Source: Candidatus Limnocylindrales bacterium (GTDB taxonomy: Bacteria > Desulfobacterota > Binatia > UBA1149 > CAITLU01). From it: 64,000 nt of DNA. The DNA is taken from positions 124,001-188,000 of the forward strand of contig DASPNR010000007.1 in NCBI GenBank assembly GCA_035626395.1. The letters run 5' to 3'. Within the stretch, counting starts at the first letter, position 1. Each line of letters opens with the position of its first letter. Positions 18,708 through 26,835 of this stretch are shown here, one piece after another. Under the pieces are notes generated by a model that searched no databases, was not told where the DNA came from, and saw only the letters and a list, made by a program, of their open reading frames with translations. Position numbers and translations under genes: made by a program.

Positions 18708-20750
18708 ATGGACGAGACCTCAGCCGCTACGCGAATGGAACGCTTTCTCAAGCCCAAGGCCGTGTCCTCGCGCAAGCTGGCGCGCGATGGACACGGGCGC
18801 CTCCTGATGGCCGAGGAGAGCGCGCTCGACATCGACCGCATTCGCGACGCCGGAATCACCGTGACCGATCTTGGCCGACGCGTGCGGGTGTACACGTCGG
18901 ACATGACCAAGCAGATCGCGTCGTACATCATTCCGGTGGAGGTCGCGCAACTCAGCCCCGAGGCGGCCAGGCTCTCCGACGGCGCCAAGGTCCAGATCGG
19001 CCGCCTCATCGCCCAGAACGGCCTTTACATCCGCCACAACCCCGGCCTGCGCGAGATCGGCATCAACGATCGCGGGGACGTCATCCTGCGCCAGGACGCC
19101 GAGACTTCCGAGGACCCGACCGTCGGTCCCGTCCTCAACTCGCACAACACCACCCAGTCGACGCTGACGGATCGACTGGTCGCCCGCATCGATAAGAAGA
19201 CGCACGACCGAGACGTCAAGGAGGCGCGGGCCTGGCTGGAGGCGATGACGGTGCTCTCGAACGAGAAGACGCTGCGCGCACGCTTCCTGTCCGCCGGCGT
19301 CCAGTGCGAGCACCGCGGCAACGTCGCCCAGCTGTACCGGACCACGCAGGCCAATTTCTTCCAGCTCAACGATCCGGTAGCGCTGGAGCTGCAGACGGCG
19401 CTGGAAGAACGTTTCCGTCTGCTCGAGAAGCCGGTGCCGATGGTGCGCGTGATCTCCGTCGTCGGCATCCCGCCTAATGAGCGCGCCTACAAGGAATTCG
19501 TCGCCCAGCTGAAGTCGCACAAGCAGAACCCGATGACGCTCGGACTGCCCAGCCGCCTGCGCGACTCTCAGTTCTTCGACGGCGCCTCGAAGTCCATTCC
19601 GCCCTCGTGCTTCTTCTATGCGTGCCCTCTCGAAGAGGTCGGGGACGCGATCTACGTGATCACGATCAACACCGACTATCACGGCGAGATCAAGAGCCGC
19701 GGCATCCACGCCGGAGTATCCACCGTCATGGCGCGTGCCGAGGTGCTGTCGGCCCACGCTTCGTGCGCCATTCTCAACAGCGCCGGCTCCGGAACCGTCA
19801 TCATGGGCACCAGCGGCGCCGGCAAGACCCACGCCGCGACGTTCTGGGCCGAGCGCAACTGTCACTGGCGCCGCGAGGAGCTCGAGCGCCGGTACGCCAT
19901 CGAGCACAAGAACGATCGCAAGAAGGCCAAGGAGATCCTCGGCGTCGTCGGCTACATGTGCCAGGACGACTGGGTCCATATCGTTCCCTCCGGCAAGTCG
20001 CAGTGGGATGCGTGGCCGTCCGAGCGCTTCTTCTACGTCCGCTCGCGCGGGCTGCTCAGCCGCGACTTGGTGCTGGCCGAGACGGAGCCGATCCTGGAGA
20101 ACGCCACGGCCGATTACGGCGCCGCCGGCGAGCGCGACTCACTGGGCCGGGTCACCCATGAGTATCCCGACGAGCGCCTGTTCTACGATCCGGATTCGGA
20201 CACGTTCTTCTGCGACCGCGACGTGCACCAAATCTCGACGGTGGTCATGCTCGAGCGCGACGCCGAGTACGACTTCGCGATCCGCCGCTTGACGCCGAAT
20301 CAGGCGGTCGAGTTTCTCATGAAGGGCGGCGCGCACGACGGCAGCTTTCAGCCGTTCTACAACGACTACACCGACCTCAGCAGCCTGCTCATCAGTCAGG
20401 GCGTGGTCGGCGACCGCCTGCTGTCGGCCTACGACCAGGCCAAGCGTGGCGACGTGGCGGCGCTCATGAACGGCGACGAGGCGCTCGGGCGGATCGTGCT
20501 CGATCGGCTGGAGGCGCAATCGGACATCTGGAAGTTCTTCCTGACCGACGTTCCCGTCTTCGTCGTCAACGGCGCGCACGGCGACGATTTCACGCAGGAC
20601 CTGATCTGGTACGCGTCCGAGCATCCGACCTTCCTGAAGGCGGGCAAGGAGAAGTCGGCGGCCGACATGCGCGAACTCATGCGTTCGACGTACCAGGTCG
20701 AGTACGACGAGGACGGCAACTGGGCCAGCATCAAGGCTCCGAAGCCGTAG
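18708..20750 (+). CDS. PEPCK/HPr kinase-like P-loop protein of unknown function
   Basis: 680 residues, no signal peptide or membrane segment. A P-loop GTSGAGKT lies at 367-374 and an acidic CQDDW at 419-422, followed by IVPSGKSQW. This order (P-loop, about 45 residues, double Asp) fits the PEP carboxykinase/HPr kinase fold, in which the Asp pair binds metal and nucleotide. The N-terminal half (NPMTLGLPSRL, a SKSIPPSCFFYACPL segment) shows no match I recognise. The PEPCK motif with FEGGCYAK is absent, so it is not an ordinary PEP carboxykinase. AGGA at 7 bp precedes the start. The gene seems monocistronic and its end overlaps the convergent neighbour by 20 bp. Confidence 0.75.
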   Translation: MDETSAATRMERFLKPKAVSSRKLARDGHGRLLMAEESALDIDRIRDAGITVTDLGRRVRVYTSDMTKQIASYIIPVEVAQLSPEAARLSDGAKVQIGRLIAQNGLYIRHNPGLREIGINDRGDVILRQDAETSEDPTVGPVLNSHNTTQSTLTDRLVARIDKKTHDRDVKEARAWLEAMTVLSNEKTLRARFLSAGVQCEHRGNVAQLYRTTQANFFQLNDPVALELQTALEERFRLLEKPVPMVRVISVVGIPPNERAYKEFVAQLKSHKQNPMTLGLPSRLRDSQFFDGASKSIPPSCFFYACPLEEVGDAIYVITINTDYHGEIKSRGIHAGVSTVMARAEVLSAHASCAILNSAGSGTVIMGTSGAGKTHAATFWAERNCHWRREELERRYAIEHKNDRKKAKEILGVVGYMCQDDWVHIVPSGKSQWDAWPSERFFYVRSRGLLSRDLVLAETEPILENATADYGAAGERDSLGRVTHEYPDERLFYDPDSDTFFCDRDVHQISTVVMLERDAEYDFAIRRLTPNQAVEFLMKGGAHDGSFQPFYNDYTDLSSLLISQGVVGDRLLSAYDQAKRGDVAALMNGDEALGRIVLDRLEAQSDIWKFFLTDVPVFVVNGAHGDDFTQDLIWYASEHPTFLKAGKEKSAADMRELMRSTYQVEYDEDGNWASIKAPKP

Positions 20751-21753
20751 CGGCGTCGCGGCCGGCCGTTCCCTGGTTGCGAGCCAGCGGCACGGCCGTA
20801 CCGCTCAGCAGGTAGACGAGGCCGCCGGTCAGGGAGCTGACGGTCAGCACGAAGAACCACAGCAGCCCGAACGCGAAGGCGGTGTCGGCCGGCACGCCGT
20901 GGCGTTTGAGGAACCATACGTAACCCATCTCGCGGATGCCGAGACCGGCAAGGCTCACCGGCATCGCGCTGAGGACCGTCACCAGCGGGTGGAACACGAA
21001 GTAGTAGCGCCAATCCACCTGCATGTGGATGGCGTGGCCAAGCAGGATGAGCGCCAGCACCTGCAGGATGTGAAAGCCGCTCGAGACCCACGCGGCACGG
21101 ATGAGGAGCTCGCGGTCGTGCCAGAACGGCCCCAGATCCTCCTCGATGAGCCGGAGCGCGCGGCTGCCGCGCGGAAGCACGCGGCGCGCCAGTGGCGGCA
21201 CGATCCACCAACCCAGCGTCAACGCGGCCCCCGCCGCCGCCGTCAGCGCGACCAGCGGCCACGGAAGCCCGAAACGGCCGAACACGGCCAGCGCCATCAC
21301 GGCGACCATCACCAGCATTGCCAGGCCCGAGAGCCGATCGAAGAGCACGGTGTGAAGGGCCAGCGTGCGCCGGTTGTCGCGCTGCCCGAGATAGAGCGAC
21401 CGCACCAGATCGCCGCCCACGGTAGAGACGCCGAAGAGGTTGAAGAACATGCCGATGAAGTAGTAGCGCGTCATCTCACGCAGGCGGTGGCGGAAACCGA
21501 GCCGGTGCGCGATCACGCTCCATCGGTACGCCGTCAGCGCCTGGCCTATGAGGTAGAGCACCACGACCACACCGACGAGGAGCGGATCGGCCGACGCGAG
21601 GACGCGAAAGAGGTCCTTGGATTCGACCGCGCGCCACAGCACCCACAGCGCAAGCGCCGATACCAGCAGCTTGGCCGCCGTGCCTGCCGCGCGGCGCAGG
21701 CTGGAGGGCCGCTCGGGCTCCGGCCCACTCACCTCATCATCCAGCGAAGACAC
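20731..21753 (-). CDS. UPF0104/lysylphosphatidylglycerol synthase TM-region family membrane protein
   Basis: About 340 residues from GTG 21753 (a GTG at 21732 is also possible). Eight or so membrane helices. The conserved segments GQALTAYRWSVIAHRLG, MFFNLFGVSTVGGDLVRSLYL (centre FNLFGVSTVGGDLVR) and MPVSLAGLGIREMG are characteristic of the family that also forms the flippase part of MprF. Stand-alone members are thought to move lipids or lipid-linked compounds across the inner membrane. A second member of the family is encoded at 23651. The end overlaps the P-loop gene by 20 bp. The gene is divergent from the DsbA-like pair. Confidence 0.87.
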   Translation of the reverse strand: MSSLDDEVSGPEPERPSSLRRAAGTAAKLLVSALALWVLWRAVESKDLFRVLASADPLLVGVVVVLYLIGQALTAYRWSVIAHRLGFRHRLREMTRYYFIGMFFNLFGVSTVGGDLVRSLYLGQRDNRRTLALHTVLFDRLSGLAMLVMVAVMALAVFGRFGLPWPLVALTAAAGAALTLGWWIVPPLARRVLPRGSRALRLIEEDLGPFWHDRELLIRAAWVSSGFHILQVLALILLGHAIHMQVDWRYYFVFHPLVTVLSAMPVSLAGLGIREMGYVWFLKRHGVPADTAFAFGLLWFFVLTVSSLTGGLVYLLSGTAVPLARNQGTAGRDAATASEP

Positions 21754-21817
21754 GAAGAGGCAGTGGATAGCAGCGAACGGATCGGGCCACCATCGTCCGC
21801 GCGCGGCCGCAGCCGCC

Positions 21818-21846
21818 TTGACACCCGCCCCTGGCGCCTGAACAAT
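21818..21846 (+). promoter_or_regulatory. Sigma-70 promoter of the Sec-DsbA-like gene
   Basis: A perfect TTGACA at 21818-21823 and AACAAT at 21841-21846 with the ideal 17 bp spacer. A GGAGG at 21874-21878 lies 6 bp before the ATG at 21885. This is the clearest housekeeping promoter in the window. Confidence 0.7.
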
Positions 21847-21884
21847 ACCGCCCCGTTGCCGTCCCAACCAGTCGGAGGATCCGC

Positions 21885-22640
21885 ATGAGAAGGTCGACTT
21901 CCCTATCGTCGTCTCTCGTCGGCATGCTCGCTCTCGCCGTGACCGCCTGCGTCGATCCGCAGGAGGTCAGTGACATGAGGGGCAAGCTCGACGAGGTCCA
22001 AGCCCAACAGAAAGACGTTCTGGCCAAGCTCGATGCCCTGGCCAAGGGGCAAAAAGACATCCTGGCCAAGGCCGGAACCGCTCCGGCCAAGGCGCCGGAT
22101 GCGCCAGACCCGAACAAGCGCCACAACATCCCGGTCGGCAACTCCTTCACGAAGGGGCCGGCCACAGCCGCGGTCACGATCACGGAGTGGTCGGACTTCC
22201 AATGACCCTTCTGTGCCCAGGTCACCAGTTTGGTGGACCAAATCATGAAGGCTTTCCCGAACGACGTCCGGTTCGTCTTCAAGAACTATCCGCTTCCCTT
22301 CCATCAACAGGCGATGCCCGCGGCCAAGGCCGCGATCGCGGCGGGAAAGCAGGGCAAGTTCTGGGAGATGCACGACAAGATCTTCGAGAAGTACAAGGAG
22401 CTCAGCGCCGACAAGTACGAGACGTGGGCCGCCGAGCTCGGGCTGGACGTGGCCAAGTTCAAGGCGGACATGGAGTCTCCGGAAACGGCTGCCCTGATCG
22501 CCGAGGAGATGAAGCAGGCCAGCCAGGTCGGCGTGCGCGGCACGCCCAGCTTCTTCATCAACGGCCGGCAGCCGGCCGGTCGCTCCTTCGAGATCTACAA
22601 AGCGATGATCGAGGAAGAGCTCAAGAACAAGAAAACCTGA
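21885..22640 (+). CDS. DsbA-like lipoprotein with selenocysteine (TGA 22203) in the active site
   Basis: 251 residues if TGA 22203-22205 is read as selenocysteine. Lipobox VTAC (Cys 22), then a short coiled coil (EVQAQQKDVLAKLDALAKGQ), a Pro/Ala linker and a DsbA/thioredoxin-fold domain. The active site reads Sec 107-Pro-Phe-Cys 110, against Cys-Pro-Phe-Cys in the neighbouring paralogue. The cis-proline loop is VRGTPSFFINGR. The frame is intact before and after TGA, the C-terminal part has the same length as the paralogue, and a SECIS-like hairpin follows TGA. It would be anchored in the periplasm or outer membrane and act on thiols or disulfides. If TGA were a stop, only a 106-residue fragment would be made. 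Terminator hairpins follow the gene. Confidence 0.85.
22203..22251 (+). promoter_or_regulatory. Candidate bacterial SECIS element with UGA codon
   Basis: UGA is followed by a two-part hairpin. Upper stem GGUC-ACC (22220-22226) pairs with GGU-G-GACC (22232-22239), with G 22235 bulged, and the apical loop is AGUUU. Lower stem CCUUC (22207-22211) pairs with GAAGG (22247-22251). The loop lies 21 bases after UGA, inside the 16-37 range described for bacterial SECIS elements, and has G at its second position. The codons AGT, TTG, TGT and CAA used here are uncommon in neighbouring genes, which fits selection for RNA structure. The Cys paralogue lacks the hairpin. Confidence 0.7.
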
Positions 22641-22651
22641 TCTTCGTCAGC

Positions 22652-22687
22652 ACGGTCCCCTCCTTCCGCAGCGAGGGAGGGGACCGT
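22652..22687 (+). terminator. Hairpin after the Sec-DsbA-like gene
   Basis: ACGGTCCCCTCC and GGAGGGGACCGT form a perfect 12 bp stem with a 12-base loop, 11 bp after the stop codon. It is followed by CTTCTTCCC, pyrimidine-rich but without a run of T. Probably a terminator or an mRNA-end stabiliser. Confidence 0.6.
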
Positions 22688-22714
22688 CTTCTTCCCACAC
22701 TTTTCCTTCCCCCC

Positions 22715-22735
22715 GGGCCCTCGCATCGAGGGCCC
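22715..22735 (+). terminator. Second hairpin between the two DsbA-like genes
   Basis: GGGCCCTCG and CGAGGGCCC form a perfect 9 bp stem with a CAT loop, followed by TCGTTTAAC. It lies 32 bp before the start of the next gene. It may terminate the first gene's transcript or shape the leader of the second. Confidence 0.5.
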
Positions 22736-22767
22736 TCGTTTAACATCAGCCCCAACTGGAGAGACAG

Positions 22768-23532
22768 ATGACCAACACCACCCGTGTATTTTTTTCGCTG
22801 ACCGCCGTCGCGGCGATGATGGTCTCGGCGTGCGCCGATCCTCAGCAGGTCAGCGACATCAAGGCAGCGGTCGAGCGAATCGAGGCCCAGCAGAAGGACC
22901 TCGCCACCAAGATCGAAGGCATCGAGAAGAGTCAGAAGGACGTGCTCGCCAAGGTTCAGGCGGCGCCGGCGGCCAGGCCCGCAGCCGATGCGCCCGATCC
23001 CAACAAGCGGCACGACATCCCCGTCGGCAACTCCTTCAGCAAGGGACCGGCCGACGCGCCGGTGACGGTGGTGGAATGGTCGGACTTCCAGTGCCCGTTC
23101 TGCAGCCAGGCAACGGCGCTGATCAAGCAGATCACCGAGGCCTACCCGAACGACGTCCGCGTCGTCTACAAGAACTATCCGCTGCCCTTCCACCAGCACG
23201 CGATGCCGGCCGCCAAGGCCGCCATCGCCGCCGGCAAGCAGGGCAAGTTCTGGGAGATGCACGACAAGCTGTTCGAGAACTACCGTACCCTCAGCGATGA
23301 GAAGTACATCGAGTTCGCGACCCAGCTCGGTCTGAACATCGACAAGTTCAAGGCCGACATGGCGGCGCCGGAGACGGCGGCGCTCATCTCCGAGGAGATG
23401 AAGCAGGCCGGGCAGGTGGGCGTCCGCGGCACGCCTAGCTTCTTCATCAACGGCAAGCAGCCTGCGGGCCGCTCCTTCGAGCTCTACAAGTCGATCATCG
23501 ATGAGGAGCTGAAGGCGAAGAAGAAGTCGTAA
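22768..23532 (+). CDS. DsbA-like thiol oxidoreductase lipoprotein (Cys form)
   Basis: 254 residues. Lipobox VSAC (Cys 22), a coiled-coil segment at about 28-62 with regularly spaced hydrophobics, a linker and a DsbA/Com1-like thioredoxin fold. The active site is Cys 109-Pro-Phe-Cys 112 and the cis-proline loop is VRGTPSFFINGK. It is closely related to the product of the preceding gene over its whole length, a tandem duplication. GGAGAG precedes the start. Likely forms or rearranges disulfides in periplasmic proteins. A strong terminator ends the transcript. Confidence 0.93.
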   Translation: MTNTTRVFFSLTAVAAMMVSACADPQQVSDIKAAVERIEAQQKDLATKIEGIEKSQKDVLAKVQAAPAARPAADAPDPNKRHDIPVGNSFSKGPADAPVTVVEWSDFQCPFCSQATALIKQITEAYPNDVRVVYKNYPLPFHQHAMPAAKAAIAAGKQGKFWEMHDKLFENYRTLSDEKYIEFATQLGLNIDKFKADMAAPETAALISEEMKQAGQVGVRGTPSFFINGKQPAGRSFELYKSIIDEELKAKKKS

Positions 23533-23556
23533 CGGCGCGCGCCGAGCGCGAAGCCG

Positions 23557-23591
23557 GGGGCGGCATCCACTGCGGATGCCGCCCCTTTTTT
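23557..23591 (+). terminator. Intrinsic terminator after the DsbA-like pair
   Basis: GGGGCGGCATCC and GGATGCCGCCCC form a perfect 12 bp stem with the loop ACTGC, directly followed by TTTTTTATT. Textbook rho-independent terminator for the plus-strand genes. Confidence 0.92.
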
Positions 23592-23650
23592 ATTGCGCTG
23601 CATCACGGGCGCGGCGTCCCCGCGCCGGCAGCGCGTGCGTCGCTGGAACC

Positions 23651-24862
23651 TCAGGCTCTTCCGCCGCCCCGCGCGTACGTGGTGTCGCCGGCTCCCGCCT
23701 CGCCTCTGCCGGGAGTCTTGCCAAGCAGGTCGACGGCGGCCGCCGCGGCCTGCGCGTAGTCGACCTGCTCGCCTTCGACGCGGCAGTAGGCGGGACGATA
23801 CGCCTCGGTGCGCATCCACCAGAACACGCCGCCGAGCAGCGTCAGGCCCTCCGCCGCCCAGAAGCCGAGCGCGGCGGACACGATCGCCGCCGCGGGGCCG
23901 ATCATGTGCCCGAGCGTGACCAGCTGCGCCCATTCTCGCGCGCCCACTCCGCCCATGGTCGGCGCCAGCACGGTGGCGAAGATCTGGATCGACGATCCGA
24001 ACACCAGCGGCCAGAACTCGGCGCGGTCGCCCGCGCCCACGGCCAACGCCGTGAAGTAGTACATCGCCGCCGTGGTGAAGTGCACGACGAAGGAGAGGAA
24101 CAGTGCCGTCAGGACCAGCCCCTTCTTGTCGGCGTAGGCGGCGGTCGATCGCGAGATGCGCATGACCAGACCTTCGAGCCTGGCCTTGCCCGGCAGCGGC
24201 AGCGCGGTCAAGATCCACTGCACCGCCGTCGGGTACCACAGCAGAGCCAGCAGGCCGCCGATGACGCCGACCGAGATCGGAACCGTGACCAGTGCAACCG
24301 TTCCCGCCTGCTCGCCGAAGATCTTGATGCCGAACGGCAGTGCCACCAGGAACGACAGGAAGATGCCGGTCACGCCGAGCACCTTCTCCAGTGCCGTGGC
24401 GGCCGTGGCCTCCACCGTCCGGCCGCTGAAGCGTGCGGCATCGTAAAGCTTGTAACCGTCCAGACCCGCCGTGCTGGGAAGAAACGTTCCGATGAAGCGT
24501 CCGATGAGGAAGGACCCGAAGATGTGCTGGAAGGGCAGCTCGATGCCCTGACCCGCCAGCAGGATCTGCCATCGCGACATCGAAGCGAGGATGCCGACGA
24601 ACTTGATCGCCGTGGCCATCAGCGTCCACGTCCAGAACGTGGCCGCGTCGAGCGTCTGCATCTGCTGGACGATGAGCTCCCACGCCACGACCGTGCTGCC
24701 GTCCTCGAGCGTGACCGGGTGCTCGAGCAGCAGCCAGAATGCCCGCACCGTGACCCAGGCCTTGAGCACGTTGATGATTCCGCCGCGCGCCGACTTGGGC
24801 GCCAGGCGCGACGCAGCGATCCACAGAACCGCAACGACGAGGATCTCGAGAAGAATTTTCAT
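23651..24862 (-). CDS. UPF0104/lysylphosphatidylglycerol synthase TM-region family membrane protein
   Basis: 403 residues from ATG 24862. An N-terminal membrane span precedes a polar segment, then come about seven helices. Family motifs are SMSRWQILLAGQGIELPF, LIGRFIGTFLPSTAGLDGYKLYD (centre FLPSTAGLDGYKLYD) and VLAPTMGGVGAREWAQL, equivalent to the motifs of the paralogue at 20731. The C-terminal 60 residues are a soluble tail. The function is inferred as transbilayer lipid movement or synthesis support. The two paralogues flank the DsbA-like pair. The gene is convergent with the DsbA-like gene and divergent from the DUF1330 gene. Confidence 0.85.
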   Translation of the reverse strand: MKILLEILVVAVLWIAASRLAPKSARGGIINVLKAWVTVRAFWLLLEHPVTLEDGSTVVAWELIVQQMQTLDAATFWTWTLMATAIKFVGILASMSRWQILLAGQGIELPFQHIFGSFLIGRFIGTFLPSTAGLDGYKLYDAARFSGRTVEATAATALEKVLGVTGIFLSFLVALPFGIKIFGEQAGTVALVTVPISVGVIGGLLALLWYPTAVQWILTALPLPGKARLEGLVMRISRSTAAYADKKGLVLTALFLSFVVHFTTAAMYYFTALAVGAGDRAEFWPLVFGSSIQIFATVLAPTMGGVGAREWAQLVTLGHMIGPAAAIVSAALGFWAAEGLTLLGGVFWWMRTEAYRPAYCRVEGEQVDYAQAAAAAVDLLGKTPGRGEAGAGDTTYARGGGRA

Positions 24863-25046
24863 TTCACGACCTTGGTAGTGTACTTCAACCGCCGGCTGCG
24901 GGATGCGCGTCCGGGGAAGGCACGCGGAGAGGCAGCGACCGGGAAGTTTCGCAGCGTCGCCTGTCCGTGCAAGCGCGGGCGCGCCGCGCCAGACGTCGCG
25001 CCTGCCCCGCCAGCCGCCACAGCCGAGCATCGGCGGAGGCATCGCC

Positions 25047-25334
25047 ATGGCCGCTTACGTCATCGTGCAGGAGAACATCCACGACCCGGCTTCCTTCGAG
25101 GAGTATCGAAAGGTGGTGCCGGGAACGCTCGAGCCATTCGGCGGCAGGTTCCTCGTCCGCGGCGGACACCTGACGGTGCTCGAGGGCCAGTGGCCCTACC
25201 AGCGAACGGTGATTCTGGAGTTTCCGAACAGAGAGAGCGCCGAGAGCTGGTACCGGTCGGAGGCGTATCAGAGCGTGCTTCCCGTTCGTGCGCGCGCATC
25301 CACCTGCAATTTCGTCATCGTCGACGGCGTCTGA
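25047..25334 (+). CDS. DUF1330 family protein
   Basis: 95 residues, the normal size for this dimeric alpha+beta-barrel family. Motifs: YVIVQENIHDPASFEEY at the N-terminus, RFLVRGGHLTVLEG in the middle and ILEFPNRESAESWYRSEAYQ (centre FPNRESAESWYRS) near the end. GGAGG lies 8 bp before ATG 25047. Function unknown; the fold resembles small heme- or oxygen-dependent enzymes. It appears to be a single-gene transcript, divergent from the membrane protein gene. Confidence 0.92.
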   Translation: MAAYVIVQENIHDPASFEEYRKVVPGTLEPFGGRFLVRGGHLTVLEGQWPYQRTVILEFPNRESAESWYRSEAYQSVLPVRARASTCNFVIVDGV

Positions 25335-25443
25335 GGAGATCCGCTACGGCGCCGGCACGTGTCGCCATCGCGCCGGAGACCGCGCATCGAGGTCTCGCCG
25401 TGCCGGTTTCAACGCATGGGTGGCCCTGCTACTACGACCGGCC

Positions 25444-26835
25444 ATGACCAGCACCGGCCCCGCCGCCTTCTGCACACAATGTGGCACTCCGGCTGCCAGC
25501 GGCGCCAGATTCTGCACGGCGTGCGGTGCACCGCTCGCCGGCGGCGCGGCGGCCGCGCCCTCGACCGATCGCACCGACGCTGCCGAGCCGCGCAAGATGA
25601 CGCCGGCCGCAATCGGCGTGCTGGCAGTGATGCTGGCGGTAGGCGGGGTCAGTGCATATTTCGCGTTGCGCGAGGACGCAGCGGCCACGCGCGCCGTACC
25701 CGGCGCACCGACGGCACCGGCGCCGGGCGAGCGCCAGCAGCAGCAGGCGGAGGGCTCGCTTCCGCAGGGCCATCCGAGTCTCGAGCTGCCGCAGGAAGTG
25801 GTGGCGTTTCTCGATCAGCTGACGGCCGAGGCGGAGAAGAACCCGAACGACGTGGAGGCACATCTGCGCCTCGCGCGTGCGCGTTACCGGGCAAGCGTCC
25901 TGAACGCCACCTACCGGCAGGCGGCGCAGCAGGCGCTCGACAAACTGCTCGCGCTCGACCCCGAGCATGCCGAGGGAATCCGGATCGCCGCCAACCTGGC
26001 CTACGACCGCGGAGACTTCGCGCAGGCGGAGAAGGGGTTCCTGAAGTTCCTCGCCAGGCATCCCGACGACGCCAGCGCCTTGACCGATCTCGGCTCGACG
26101 CTGCTGTTCCAGGACCGGCCGGACGAAGCGGTCGCGCAGTACCGGCGCGCGCTCGAGAAGGACGAGAAGTTCCTGCAGGCACGTTTCAACCTGGGCATCA
26201 CGCTGCAGAAGCTCGGCAAGAGCGAGGAAGCGCTGGTCGAGCTGAAGAAGGCGGCGCAGGTGGCCGAGACGCCCGAGCAGAAGCAGCACGTCGAGAACGC
26301 CATTGCCGAGATCGAAGGTCGCGAGCCCGCCCGCATCGCCAAGGCGCCGACGGACCTGCCCGCGGATCACCCGCCCATTGGAGAAGGTGCCACCTCCTCG
26401 CCCGGCGCGGGCGCGGCGCCGGCGGCGTCGTCCGGTAGCGGTGATGGAGGGTCATCGCGCGTTGCCGTGGCGGGCAGCGCACCGGCAGCGCCCGGCTCGG
26501 CGCATACGCCCAAGACCAATGCCTCCAGCGACTTCCAACGCGAGGCCGAGGCATTGCTCGTCGCGCATCCGATCATGGGCCAGCGCATCCGATCGTTCGA
26601 ATGGACGGGAACGGCTGCCGCACGGGTGATGGTCGGCGATTTCCCGATGGACAAGATGCCGCCGGTGGTGCGCAACAAGTTCAAGTCGGGAATGAACGAG
26701 AAGCTGACGGCGCTGGCAACGGCCAGAAGCATCGCCGACCCGATTCACCTGGAGCTGGTCGATCCGGAGACATCGCAGACGATGGACAAGCTCGACGGCA
26801 AGGAAATGGTCGGCGCCTTCGCCGTGCAACAGTGA
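25444..26835 (+). CDS. Zinc-ribbon, single-span membrane protein with TPR repeats
   Basis: 463 residues. An N-terminal zinc ribbon ([20 protein letters not shown], two CxxC pairs) is followed by an Ala/Pro linker, one membrane span at about 55-75 ([19 protein letters not shown]), a second linker and TPR repeats at about 120-300. A Gly/Ser/Ala linker leads to a C-terminal domain of about 90 residues ([14 protein letters not shown]) that I do not recognise. The ribbon should lie in the cytoplasm. The stop TGA overlaps the ATG of the AAA+ gene (TGATG), so this protein is probably a partner of the AAA+/VWA pair. Confidence 0.85.
   Translation: MTSTGPAAFCTQCGTPAASGARFCTACGAPLAGGAAAAPSTDRTDAAEPRKMTPAAIGVLAVMLAVGGVSAYFALREDAAATRAVPGAPTAPAPGERQQQQAEGSLPQGHPSLELPQEVVAFLDQLTAEAEKNPNDVEAHLRLARARYRASVLNATYRQAAQQALDKLLALDPEHAEGIRIAANLAYDRGDFAQAEKGFLKFLARHPDDASALTDLGSTLLFQDRPDEAVAQYRRALEKDEKFLQARFNLGITLQKLGKSEEALVELKKAAQVAETPEQKQHVENAIAEIEGREPARIAKAPTDLPADHPPIGEGATSSPGAGAAPAASSGSGDGGSSRVAVAGSAPAAPGSAHTPKTNASSDFQREAEALLVAHPIMGQRIRSFEWTGTAAARVMVGDFPMDKMPPVVRNKFKSGMNEKLTALATARSIADPIHLELVDPETSQTMDKLDGKEMVGAFAVQQ

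Noticed and set aside
22203-22205. The TGA in the DsbA-like gene as a plain nonsense mutation (pseudogene)
   Set aside because: It falls exactly on the catalytic cysteine, the rest of the gene is intact, and a SECIS-like hairpin follows. A mutation or sequencing error cannot be fully excluded.
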